DNA of 19,666 nt from Acididesulfobacillus acetoxydans (GTDB lineage Bacteria; Bacillota; Desulfitobacteriia; Desulfitobacteriales; Desulfitobacteriaceae). The notes beneath the pieces are model-generated. The model was not told where the DNA came from and ran no database searches. It worked only from the letters and a program-made list of their open reading frames with translations. The stretch is taken from assembly GCF_900016645.1 (NCBI RefSeq), contig NZ_CDGJ01000047.1. One strand, given 5' to 3'. Of the stretch, positions 7,312 to 14,437 are shown piece by piece. Each line of letters opens with the position of its first letter. Within the stretch, counting starts at the first letter, position 1. Position numbers and translations under genes: made by a program.

Positions 7312-9008
7312 AAAACTTGAACTTTACCTATCCCAATGCCTCCGGCAGAGCCTTGGCTAATATTTCGCTGGTAGTTGAAGAGGGAGAAATGGTCGTGATC
7401 TGCGGGGTATCCGGATGCGGCAAAACCACACTATTACGCCATCTGAAGCGGGAGTTAGCTCCGCACGGTCAGAAGAGCGGGGCAATTTATTATGCTGGCA
7501 AGTTATTGGAAGAATTGCCTTTGTTAACTGCCGCTTCGGAAATTGGCTTCGTCAGGCAAAACCCAGATACTCAGATTGTGACGGATATGGTTTGGCATGA
7601 AATGGCTTTCGGGTTGGAAAATCTAGGTTTAAGTACTCCGGAAATCCGGCGTAAAGTGGCGGAAATGGCCAGCTTTTTTGGCATTGACGGCTGGTTTAGA
7701 AAGCCGGTGTCTGAGCTGTCGGGGGGGCAGAAGCAGTTGCTGAATTTGGCGGCGGTAATGGCGATGCAACCCAGGATGTTACTGTTGGATGAGCCTACAG
7801 CCCAGCTTGACCCTATCGCTGCCCAGGGATTCTTGGATATCATCCGTAAGATCAACCGGGATGTGGGAGTAACGGTGCTTTTGAGCGAACACAGGCTGGA
7901 GGAGGTCTTCCCCATGGCTGATCAGGTGGTGGTGATGGATGAGGGCCGGATTCTCGAAGCCGGTGAACCTGGAAAAATTGTTGAACTACTGGAAAGTGAG
8001 AACAGACAGGTTATATATATAGGACTGCCTTCCCCTGTCCGAATTTACAGCGCAATTAGAAAGGGAAGCTGCCCGTTAACAGTACGGGAAGGGCGTACCT
8101 GGTTAAATGAACTCCTGCCGTTCAGTAAAAGGAACCCGGCCAGGGAACTGAAAAAGGGATTAGACCGTAAATCAGACTTCGGACCTCGGAGCCCGAACTT
8201 CAATCTTCGGCTTAAACCGGCGGTGGAAGTCAAGCAGGTTTGGTTCAGGTATGAAAGAGAGGGTGGTGATATATTAAGAGGACTGTCGCTTCAAGCCTTT
8301 CCGGGTGAGGTCTTGGGCGTTCTGGGTGGCAACGGTGCCGGCAAGTCGACCTTGTTAAGAGTCATAGCGGGGCTGTTAAAACCATACCGGGGGCAGGTTC
8401 TTATTAACGGCAGGAAAATAAGAGAATTTAAGGCAGGTGAGTTATACCACCATAATCTTGTTCTCTTACCGCAAGATCCCCAAGCTTTGTTTGTTCATGA
8501 CACGGTTAGGGAGGAGCTGGAAGAAACGGCTCACTTGTTGAATCCGGATCAGGATACTTTCCGCGGGGAACTCGCCGGTATAGCGGTAGAACTGGGTGTG
8601 GAAGATCTCTTGCTCCATCATCCGTATGACCTAAGCGGCGGAGAGCAGCAAAAAGTCGCTTTAGCCAAGCTGCTGCTCCTAAAACCGCGAGTGATCTTGC
8701 TGGATGAGCCAACCAAAGGACTTGATGCCCATTCCAAAGAAATATTGGCGCAAATTTTCCAGAATCTCTGTCGAAAGGGAGTAGCAGTGATTCTGGTGTC
8801 CCATGATCTGGAATTTGCCGCGGAACATGCCGACACCTGCACCATGATTTTTGACGGGGATAATGTCTCAACAGGCCCTGCCAGTGAATTTTTTGCCGGT
8901 AATAGTTTTTATACGACTGCTGCCAACCGTATGGCCAGAGGGATGTTTCCGAAAGCTGTAACGTGTAAGGATGTGATTGAGCTATGTCAGATGAATCTGA
9001 GCCGCTAA
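7293..9008 (+). CDS. double-headed ECF ATPase (fused EcfA1-EcfA2)
   Basis: The ATG at 7293 has GGGAG about nine bases upstream. The 571-residue protein contains two complete ABC ATPase domains. Domain 1 has Walker A GVSGCGKTT (about 38-46), Q-loop VRQNPDTQ, signature LSGGQKQ (about 142), Walker B MLLLDEPT and switch His in LSEHRLEE. Domain 2 starts near residue 310 with Walker A GGNGAGKST (about 345-353), Q-loop LLPQDPQ, signature LSGGEQQ (about 447), Walker B VILLDEPTKGLD and switch His in LVSHDLEF. Both sites look catalytically intact. In many bacteria EcfA1 and EcfA2 are separate genes; this fusion fixes a 1:1 pair. Because it sits with its own T and S genes, this is probably a dedicated (group I-like) ECF transporter and not a shared module. 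Confidence 0.93.
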   Translation: MAFLQIENLNFTYPNASGRALANISLVVEEGEMVVICGVSGCGKTTLLRHLKRELAPHGQKSGAIYYAGKLLEELPLLTAASEIGFVRQNPDTQIVTDMVWHEMAFGLENLGLSTPEIRRKVAEMASFFGIDGWFRKPVSELSGGQKQLLNLAAVMAMQPRMLLLDEPTAQLDPIAAQGFLDIIRKINRDVGVTVLLSEHRLEEVFPMADQVVVMDEGRILEAGEPGKIVELLESENRQVIYIGLPSPVRIYSAIRKGSCPLTVREGRTWLNELLPFSKRNPARELKKGLDRKSDFGPRSPNFNLRLKPAVEVKQVWFRYEREGGDILRGLSLQAFPGEVLGVLGGNGAGKSTLLRVIAGLLKPYRGQVLINGRKIREFKAGELYHHNLVLLPQDPQALFVHDTVREELEETAHLLNPDQDTFRGELAGIAVELGVEDLLLHHPYDLSGGEQQKVALAKLLLLKPRVILLDEPTKGLDAHSKEILAQIFQNLCRKGVAVILVSHDLEFAAEHADTCTMIFDGDNVSTGPASEFFAGNSFYTTAANRMARGMFPKAVTCKDVIELCQMNLSR

Positions 9009-9808
9009 CTCCGAGGGCAAGTACGAATATTGATGTAAGCGCCGGTTTAAAGAGCATAGACACGAACATTAAGAAAAACCCGCATACGCAAGAGAGTATG
9101 ATTAACACAAGCCGGAAAACTGAGACAAATACACGCCTCAAGCTGGTTAGAAAAGGCTTGGTTGTTCTGATACCGGTATTATTGATCATAAGTGCTCTGG
9201 TGGGGAATGGCAATTACGGGCTATTAAGTGTTTTGCTTATCATTGTGACTACGGTGCCTTTTTTTCTAAGATTTGAACGACGCAAGCCCCAGGCCAGAGA
9301 GTTGGTGATAATCGCTGTCATGGCGACACTGGCTGCTTTAGGACGGGTAGTGTTTGCGCCTGTCCCGGATTTTAAACCGACTTCGGCGATTGTGATTATT
9401 GCTGCCGTAGCCTTTGGCCCTGAAGCCGGATTTTTGACAGGGGCGGTGGCAGCGGTAGCTTCTAATTTGTTTTTGGGCCAAGGACCGTGGACTCCCTGGC
9501 AAATGTTCTGTTGGGGAATGATTGGCTTTGGGGCGGGAATGTTGAGCAAGGGAGGGTCAAAAAGCGTCTTAGTTTTATCAATCTATGGTTTTTTGACCGG
9601 CTTTGCCTTTGGTTGGGTTATGAATATCTGGTTTATTGTTGCCTTTGTCCAGCCGATAACCTGGGCAGCTGTTGCAGCCGCCTATATCTCTAGCTTCTGG
9701 CTTGATTTTACGAATGCCTTATCAACTGTACTTTTTATTTTATTACTTGCTAAGCCGTGGCTTAAAAAGCTGAACCGGATCAAAGTAAAATATGGTTTGC
9801 TGGAGTGA
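8984..9808 (+). CDS. ECF transporter substrate-binding (S) component, CbrT-like
   Basis: The start at 8984 overlaps the ATPase gene by 25 bp, consistent with coupling, though the ribosome site is weak. ATG at 9098 is an alternative that would remove a polar 38-residue extension. Of 274 residues, the membrane part starts near residue 57. It contains ARELVIIAVMATLAALGR, a helix pair with VAFGPEAGFLTGAVAA and the motif FLGQGPWTPWQM (about 164-175), then further helices to about 258. The GPEAGF...GQGPWTPWQM pattern is, as I recall it, typical of S components grouped with CbrT, the B12-specific subunit described in Lactobacillus. Under a B12 riboswitch, cobalamin or another corrinoid is the best guess at substrate. 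Precursors such as cobinamide or dimethylbenzimidazole are alternatives. Confidence 0.8.
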   Translation: MSDESEPLTPRASTNIDVSAGLKSIDTNIKKNPHTQESMINTSRKTETNTRLKLVRKGLVVLIPVLLIISALVGNGNYGLLSVLLIIVTTVPFFLRFERRKPQARELVIIAVMATLAALGRVVFAPVPDFKPTSAIVIIAAVAFGPEAGFLTGAVAAVASNLFLGQGPWTPWQMFCWGMIGFGAGMLSKGGSKSVLVLSIYGFLTGFAFGWVMNIWFIVAFVQPITWAAVAAAYISSFWLDFTNALSTVLFILLLAKPWLKKLNRIKVKYGLLE

Positions 9809-9834
9809 AGAGAAGAGTGCAAAGGAACCAGTGA

Positions 9835-9863
9835 ACTCGTTCAGCTAAAGCTGAACATCGAGT
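9835..9863 (+). promoter_or_regulatory. hairpin between the S-component gene and DUF364
   Basis: GTTCAGC pairs with GCTGAAC across a TAAA loop, and outside it ACTCG can pair with CGAGT past a 3-nt bulge. No U-run follows, so it is not an intrinsic terminator. It may modulate translation or stability of the last gene, or mark a rearrangement scar. Confidence 0.4.
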
Positions 9864-9881
9864 CTTCGGTGGGGGACACGG

Positions 9882-10520
9882 ATGATGCCTTTATCGGGAC
9901 AACTTAAAGGGAAAAAGGTCCTTGACTTTATTGAAGAAATGTTCATGGGGAAAGTCTTAAAAAAGGCTTTAGGAATTGCTGTGCTCAACGCGTTGTCTGC
10001 CACCTGCTGGCAGTTGCGGCCACCACTCGACTACGTAATTAAAAATGGAGTCGATGCGTTCGAGACGCTGACCCTTCCTGAAGAAGGGTATACTGTAATC
10101 GTGGGTGCTTTGACTCCAATTATAAAGAGGGTCAAAAAAGGCAAGAATAAATTTTGTATCTTGGAGATGGACCCGGTCACCCTCAAAGCTGATGAATTGC
10201 CGTTCTATAAAGCGACGGACCGGGCTCCGGAAGTATTACCTACAGCTGACCTCGTTGTCATCACGGGTACCACGCTAATCAATGATACGCTGGAGGATTT
10301 ACTAAAGCTGACCAAGCCGGAGGCCGACATTGTGGTGGTGGGACCGACAGCGAGTATGCTTCCAGAGGCATTCTTTCAGCGGGGGGTAAACCTTCTGGGT
10401 GGGACGGTCGTAACCCGTCCCGATGGGCTTTTGGATATTCTTGCTGAGGCGGGCTCCGGTTATCACTTCTACGGAGAATTTGGCGAAAGAGTTGTGATTC
10501 AGAAACGCAAGGGTAGCTAG
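9882..10520 (+). CDS. DUF364/heavy-metal-chelation Rossmann-like protein, N-terminally short
   Basis: The ATG at 9882 follows GGGGGA by about seven bases, 73 bp after the S-component gene. The 212-residue product matches the DUF364 family. Residues about 25-40 (KKALGIAVLNALSA) correspond to the end of the N-terminal DUF4213 part. Residues about 65-205 form the Rossmann-like DUF364 domain, including VIVGALTPIIKRV, ADLVVITGTTLIN and DIVVVGPTASMLP. Full-length relatives are usually about 40-50 residues longer at the N-terminus. Here an in-frame stop at 9852 rules out a longer start, so the protein is a short form or 5'-truncated. The family is annotated as a possible metal or corrinoid chelate binder and often neighbours metal/B12 transporters, so intracellular handling of the imported corrinoid is plausible but unproven. 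Confidence 0.75.
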   Translation: MMPLSGQLKGKKVLDFIEEMFMGKVLKKALGIAVLNALSATCWQLRPPLDYVIKNGVDAFETLTLPEEGYTVIVGALTPIIKRVKKGKNKFCILEMDPVTLKADELPFYKATDRAPEVLPTADLVVITGTTLINDTLEDLLKLTKPEADIVVVGPTASMLPEAFFQRGVNLLGGTVVTRPDGLLDILAEAGSGYHFYGEFGERVVIQKRKGS

Positions 10521-10693
10521 ACACCCTACTTTGCAACAAGCGCTATCGATTCAGGGTTACTGCCGCTGCATAATGTCCGAAGCCTAAGAAGACTATTGGA
10601 GCTAGTAAATAGGGAACAGGGTTAGAGGCTGGTTGAGAGGGAGGGCGAGGCAGATCCGGGTGGGCCATAGTCTCGATGCAGAGACGGCAGCTA

Positions 10694-11761
10694 TTATTGC
10701 GTGCTCAGCTCTTTGCGATTCGCGGCTTCGGGAACCCTTTCCAGCCAGCCTTGCTTAATCATCAGGTTGACGCCGTCTTTAGCCAAGTCGCCCAGTTCGG
10801 CGATAAAACGGCCGAAGGTCAAGATAATGTCACTCCGGGTGCTGTTCGACAAAGCAAGTCCTCCGGCCGCGATAGCATTAGCCGTCATCGTCGTAAAGTG
10901 GAACAGGATTAATTTGTCACTGAAAGGAGACTCAAGGGACTCTGTGACGAGGTGGTCGTAGTTTGGCAGGGTGGACAGGTCGGCATCTTCCAAGAGTTGA
11001 GAGAGGATGTCGATCTGTTTATCATTTATGAGGCGGCCGCGAGACAAATAATCTTTAATCAATTTAGATTTTGTGGTCTGTTCGAAGCCGGTCGTTAAGG
11101 TATTTCTCAAAGATCTGGAGATAATATTGACGAAAAGATGGTCTATTTCCAGGGCATTGAGGGGTCTTTTATCCCCGATTAAACCCTTATAAAAACCCTG
11201 TACGTCATGAGTATATTCGACCCGGTCGGGGATGGGTACATAGGCGGCTCTCGGAAGGAGTCCTTTGGCCAGGAGTACGGCATGGCCCTTTTTGCTGATC
11301 GCCGTCGAATCATTTAAACAGCCCTCGAAGAACTGTCTCACGTCGGGACGGGATGAACTGGTATAGGCGAGGCCAAAACCCAGGATAGCGTACTTGGCCA
11401 TTAGAGTGGTATAAAGGAGCATAAACGTCTCGGAATAAAGCGGTTTGGCCGACACGTCAAAATCCTCGTCTCTAAAGCCATGGGGGATGGGGAAATAAGC
11501 CGCCTCAAAGATAGCGGTTATCGTTTGAACGTGACGGGCCGAGGCATCCAACGCGAACTGTAAGACCGCATGGATATCGGGGTCTTTCGATGTGGCCGCA
11601 AAGTAGGGCAGCATGCAGGCTCCCATACTTTCTGCCAAATACATGGTCCACAGTTGACCGATTTCCGCCGCTGTGAGCTGAATATTTTCCGGGTTGTGTT
11701 GAATGGCGTGGTAGGGCGCCTTCGCCGCCGTGCCGTTGATCCCTTGTTCGAGATTGTTCAC
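10694..11761 (-). CDS. DUF3231 family protein, two tandem domains
   Basis: On the minus strand the frame opens with GTG at 11770, but GGAG (11775-11772) lies only one base before it. The next GTG at 11761 is ten bases downstream of GGAG and is the better start, giving 355 residues. The protein appears to be two DUF3231 repeats (about residues 20-185 and 190-345), each rich in helices and sharing patterns such as AEIGQLWTMYLAES with a short hydrophobic segment in each half (about AILGFGLAYTSSSRPD, and ANAIAAGGLALSNSTRSD). The two halves show the same [FL]A.[ST]...R.D pattern. DUF3231 proteins are common in spore-forming Firmicutes and are thought to be four-helix, ferritin/CotF-like proteins; their function is unknown. 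Neighbours do not suggest a pathway. Confidence 0.85.
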   Translation of the reverse strand: MNNLEQGINGTAAKAPYHAIQHNPENIQLTAAEIGQLWTMYLAESMGACMLPYFAATSKDPDIHAVLQFALDASARHVQTITAIFEAAYFPIPHGFRDEDFDVSAKPLYSETFMLLYTTLMAKYAILGFGLAYTSSSRPDVRQFFEGCLNDSTAISKKGHAVLLAKGLLPRAAYVPIPDRVEYTHDVQGFYKGLIGDKRPLNALEIDHLFVNIISRSLRNTLTTGFEQTTKSKLIKDYLSRGRLINDKQIDILSQLLEDADLSTLPNYDHLVTESLESPFSDKLILFHFTTMTANAIAAGGLALSNSTRSDIILTFGRFIAELGDLAKDGVNLMIKQGWLERVPEAANRKELSTQ

Positions 11762-12197
11762 CGTTCTCACTCTCCGTTATTGTACTGGTTCCTCGTGTTA
11801 GCTTTCCCCCTTTCGTTTGAGATATTCCAGTAGTTTGCTGACACCCGCTCATAACGGAGACAAGGAAAAGGAATCACAGGAAGAGATCATTGAATTTCTG
11901 TTCAAAAAGTGTTACTGCCGCCGCACAGTGTCCGTGGATTGATGGCGTAAATTGTCCGTAATTTAACGGATGGACTGACCGGGATTCCTGGATGCGTTCG
12001 TCCGTCTGTCGTTTACATGGCATATTCGGTAAAAAAGAGCCGGGAGCTTGCTGCTGACCGGTTTATGTTGCCCTTGTTAGATGCAGGCGGTGGACGACGG
12101 AAAAGCTCTCCACAAAGCGTTTCTTTCAACCGGGTTGGGTCCGCCTGTCAGACGAGTAAACACACATCTTCCACAGCATAGAGCGAGGGCAACCTAC

Positions 12198-12486
12198 TTG
12201 ACATTTTTAACATTTAGAAATATGCCAGGATTATCGGATGGGTGATGTATCCATCATCTCAGGTACCCTTTCGAGTGTGTGTCGGGAACCATTTCCGACC
12301 TCGATAACCCTATGGATATTAAAGAGCGTCAGTAACAGTATCACATGGCTTGTCGTCTGCATGGCCTTCTACAGCAACATCCATTTTCGTTTTGTGTCAA
12401 TTCTGCCAGCACTTGTCGGGTTGACATATTGTGCTTGGGGGGTGCGTACTCATATCGCGATAGGTAACCCGTTGTAACGGGTTTTT
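12198..12486 (+). ncRNA. candidate short transcript (promoter plus terminator, no clear gene)
   Basis: TTGACA at 12198-12203 is followed after 17 nt by TATGCC, a weak -10. About 240 nt later AACCCGTT/AACGGGTT form a perfect 8-bp stem around GT followed by TTTTT (12466-12486). The interval contains small hairpins such as GATGG...CCATC near 12236. It could be a small RNA, a leader RNA or a short peptide gene (12238-12477). I recognise no known RNA family. Confidence 0.25.
12466..12486 (+). terminator. intrinsic terminator-like hairpin
   Basis: AACCCGTT at 12466-12473 pairs with AACGGGTT at 12476-12483 (effective loop of four after opening the top pairs), followed by Ts to 12486. The sequence fits a Rho-independent terminator on the plus strand. 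The transcript it would end is unclear. Confidence 0.5.
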
Positions 12487-12549
12487 AATGTTGTATGTCC
12501 CGATGTTCAGCATAGCCGAACGGGTTCACTGTAACACGCAAATTCTTCT

Positions 12550-12577
12550 TTGAGTTTCCACTGTTATAGTATACAAT
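12550..12577 (+). promoter_or_regulatory. sigma-70/A promoter candidate for the AAA+ regulator gene
   Basis: TTGAGT at 12550-12555 and TACAAT at 12572-12577 are 16 nt apart, about 50 nt upstream of the regulator start. Both boxes differ little from consensus. Confidence 0.5.
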
Positions 12578-12628
12578 AGAATTGGTTACAGGTGTTAGGA
12601 GCAGAATGATCGGGGGAGGATGGAAAGG

Positions 12629-13531
12629 ATGGATACATGTGTAGTTTCACATTTGATTCAACCTGTGATTGTTGGAAGCAGCAAGGATATCCGCCAGGCC
12701 GTAAAGATGTGTTGCAAGGCAGCCCGTGAAAACAGCCCGGTTCTGTTTCAAGGAGAGATTGGGGTTGGCAAACTTCTCATGGCGACGTATCTTCATCACG
12801 AGAGTTCTCGTCTGGGGAAACCATTTTTGCAGGTGGACTGTGATTTTGACGAAGGAATTAGAGATATTTTGAGTCTGGAAAATGTAGAAACAAAGTTAAG
12901 GTTCTTGAAGGGCGGTACTCTGTATTTCCGGGAGATAGCGAGCTTAACGATGGACGAACAAGCCCGGCTGCACCGGTTTTGTCTGGCGGCTGAAGCGGAA
13001 GGGGTTCGTGTTCTACTGGGTTCTTCGCAGAATATCCATCTACTCATGTATGAGAAAACAATCGACGCAGAACTCTATCGTTACGCCACAGAATGGGAAA
13101 TTTACATTTCGCCGCTCCGTCAACGCCGGGACGATATCATGGCTTTAACTGCGCATTATATTCGAGAATTCAACCAACGATTGCGTAAGTCGGTACAAGG
13201 TTTGACTCCTCAAGCGGAAGAGGTGTTTATGTCTTACCGCTGGCCGGGTAATGTGGAAGAGCTGCGGCAATCTCTGATGCGGGCGATGATTTTAACGGCA
13301 GAATCTTTCATTGGGCGCAGGCATCTCGCCGAGTCGATCGGTCAGGGGGTGGATCAATTTTTGCAAAATCCTGATGTCATGCCCTTGAATCGCATGGAGG
13401 AACTACTCTTGCGCCGTGCGCTCAGTCGCTATGGGACAACCTTGGAGGGCAAAAGACGGGCAGCCAGGGCTTTAAATATTTCTTTGGCTACACTGTACAA
13501 CAAAGTTAAGCGTTATAACGTCAATAATTAG
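12629..13531 (+). CDS. atypical sigma-54-activator-like AAA+ regulator lacking the GAFTGA loop
   Basis: The ATG at 12629 is favoured because GGGGGAGG (12612-12619) lies nine bases before it; the ATG at 12620 overlaps that site. The product is about 300 residues: an AAA+ domain (about 10-235) and a C-terminal Fis-type helix-turn-helix (about 255-300, RRAARALNISLATLYNKVKR). It has a Walker A-like GEIGVGK (about 42-48). However, the Walker B motif reads GGTLYFREI where activators have LDE, and the region between these motifs is about 25-30 residues shorter than in activators, with no GAFTGA. The sensor I ATN is also replaced (LLGSSQN). GAFTGA is the loop that contacts sigma-54, so this protein should not remodel sigma-54 holoenzyme and may act as a repressor or sigma-70-type regulator. 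It has no N-terminal sensor domain. The frame is intact, so it is not an obvious pseudogene. Confidence 0.75.
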   Translation: MDTCVVSHLIQPVIVGSSKDIRQAVKMCCKAARENSPVLFQGEIGVGKLLMATYLHHESSRLGKPFLQVDCDFDEGIRDILSLENVETKLRFLKGGTLYFREIASLTMDEQARLHRFCLAAEAEGVRVLLGSSQNIHLLMYEKTIDAELYRYATEWEIYISPLRQRRDDIMALTAHYIREFNQRLRKSVQGLTPQAEEVFMSYRWPGNVEELRQSLMRAMILTAESFIGRRHLAESIGQGVDQFLQNPDVMPLNRMEELLLRRALSRYGTTLEGKRRAARALNISLATLYNKVKRYNVNN

Positions 13532-13564
13532 TATAACTTCCGTGGATGGACATGAGAAGAGAGC

Positions 13565-14250
13565 TCTACTGTAAATTTCCGCACCATCCTGTGATACGCC
13601 TCCACTGCATTTGTCGTATAAATCAAATGCCAGATCTGCTGCGGATAGCTGAAAAACCTGGTGAGTTCCTGCCCAATTCGCATCCCAGGATCGCGGAATG
13701 GACGGATATTTCCTGTCCCATTTTTCCCTGAATTCTTCCTTTGCATACTCCGCATCGTCTAAATTTACCGCACCCTAAGTTTTCTTCAGGTCAGCGCAGA
13801 TTTGCTTTCTGCCTTTGCATTGCACGAATTTTGTGGAATTATGGATTATCTGATGGACGATGCAAAGTTGCTGCTTCGTCTTCGGAAAAACCGCATTTAT
13901 GCTTCTGCAAGCCCTTTCAGGTTGTCATGGCAGGCGATAGGCGATAAAGATGTCCTGTACGCGGCGTTTTGTCAGGTCGGAGCAGAGAGGAGCGTAAAAG
14001 CTTGCGCTTTCGTTTTCGCTAATCCACATGCCAAGGATGCCCTTCGGCCGTTCATGTCAATGCCCAGCACCGAATAGACGCATTTGTTGATGATCTGGCT
14101 GTTCATGCGGCTTTTGAAGACGATCCCGTTAAAGTAGATGACCGGGTAAACCGACTCCAGCAGCCGCTTCTGCCACTCGTTTACTTCAGGGAGAATCTTA
14201 TCCGTAACATTGGAAAGCACACAAGATGTATGGGACGGTTCATATTGCCT
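13565..14250 (-). pseudogene. decayed IS256-family (mutator-type) transposase
   Basis: Read on the minus strand, pieces of an IS256 transposase appear in order but in different frames. The first, 14259 down to about 13985, contains TDKILPEVNEWQKRLLESVY and INKCVYSVLGIDMNG. Next is a broken middle with CSDL..RRVQDIFIA and INAVFPKTKQQLC (about 13960-13855). Last is the C-terminal part FFSYPQQIWHLIYTTNAVEA then YHRMVRKFT (about 13665-13567). The N-terminal third and the last residues are missing and several frameshifts and stops are present, so it is inactive. I could not identify terminal inverted repeats or target duplications. It separates the regulator gene from the nitrilase operon. Confidence 0.85.
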
Positions 14251-14306
14251 TTGGGACAAATAGTTCTTTTTTAGACAACCCCATAGGGCTTTTCCCTAGG
14301 CTGGTA

Positions 14307-14369
14307 CTGTCCACAACCTATCTACTGGTCTCGTCGGTTTGAGGCGAAGCTTCGCTAGAATTTGGACAG
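14307..14369. repeat. inverted arms CTGTCCA / TGGACAG upstream of the sigma-54 promoter
   Basis: CTGTCCA at 14307-14313 is complementary to TGGACAG at 14363-14369, 49 nt apart and just upstream of the -24/-12 element. They could be half-sites of an activator-binding region or an old IS end. Seven-base arms at this spacing can arise by chance. Confidence 0.3.
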
Positions 14370-14381
14370 GACTGTAGGAAG

Positions 14382-14397
14382 TGGTACAAGAATTGCA
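14382..14397 (+). promoter_or_regulatory. sigma-54 (-24/-12) promoter of the nitrilase-MmgE/PrpD operon
   Basis: TGGTAC-AAGAA-TTGCA fits the consensus TGGCAC-N5-TTGCW with one mismatch. The invariant GG (14383-14384) and GC (14395-14396) are exactly 12 bp apart. Transcription would begin near 14408, about 30 nt before the start codon, with GGAGGT in the leader. Such promoters need an AAA+ activator and ATP. Confidence 0.75.
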
Positions 14398-14437
14398 AAG
14401 AAAATGAGCGACTGAATTGTTTGCGGAGGTGTAGATC

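Larger units (their letters stand above)
11771..12628. other. long stretch between divergent genes with promoter and terminator-like signals
   Basis: No convincing protein gene is visible. A 79-codon frame (12238-12477) has an odd mixed composition and a weak start. Structures present are a pair of inverted arms CAGGCGG (12084-12090)/CCGCCTG (12141-12147), a TTGACA box at 12198-12203, a terminator-like hairpin at 12466-12486, and a promoter for the AAA+ regulator near 12550-12577. Confidence 0.5.

Noticed and set aside
8506..9213. 235-codon minus-strand frame opposite the ATPase and S-component genes
   Set aside because: It overlaps two well-supported genes, and its Arg/Pro/Leu-rich composition is typical of antisense frames.
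10670..10685. GTCTC/GAGAC hairpin between DUF364 and DUF3231 genes as a terminator
   Set aside because: The stem is only five base pairs and neither strand has a following U-run.
12238..12477. 79-codon frame before the AAA+ regulator
   Set aside because: The start is weak, and the hydrophobic middle with ragged ends matches nothing I know. I kept it only as part of a possible short transcript.
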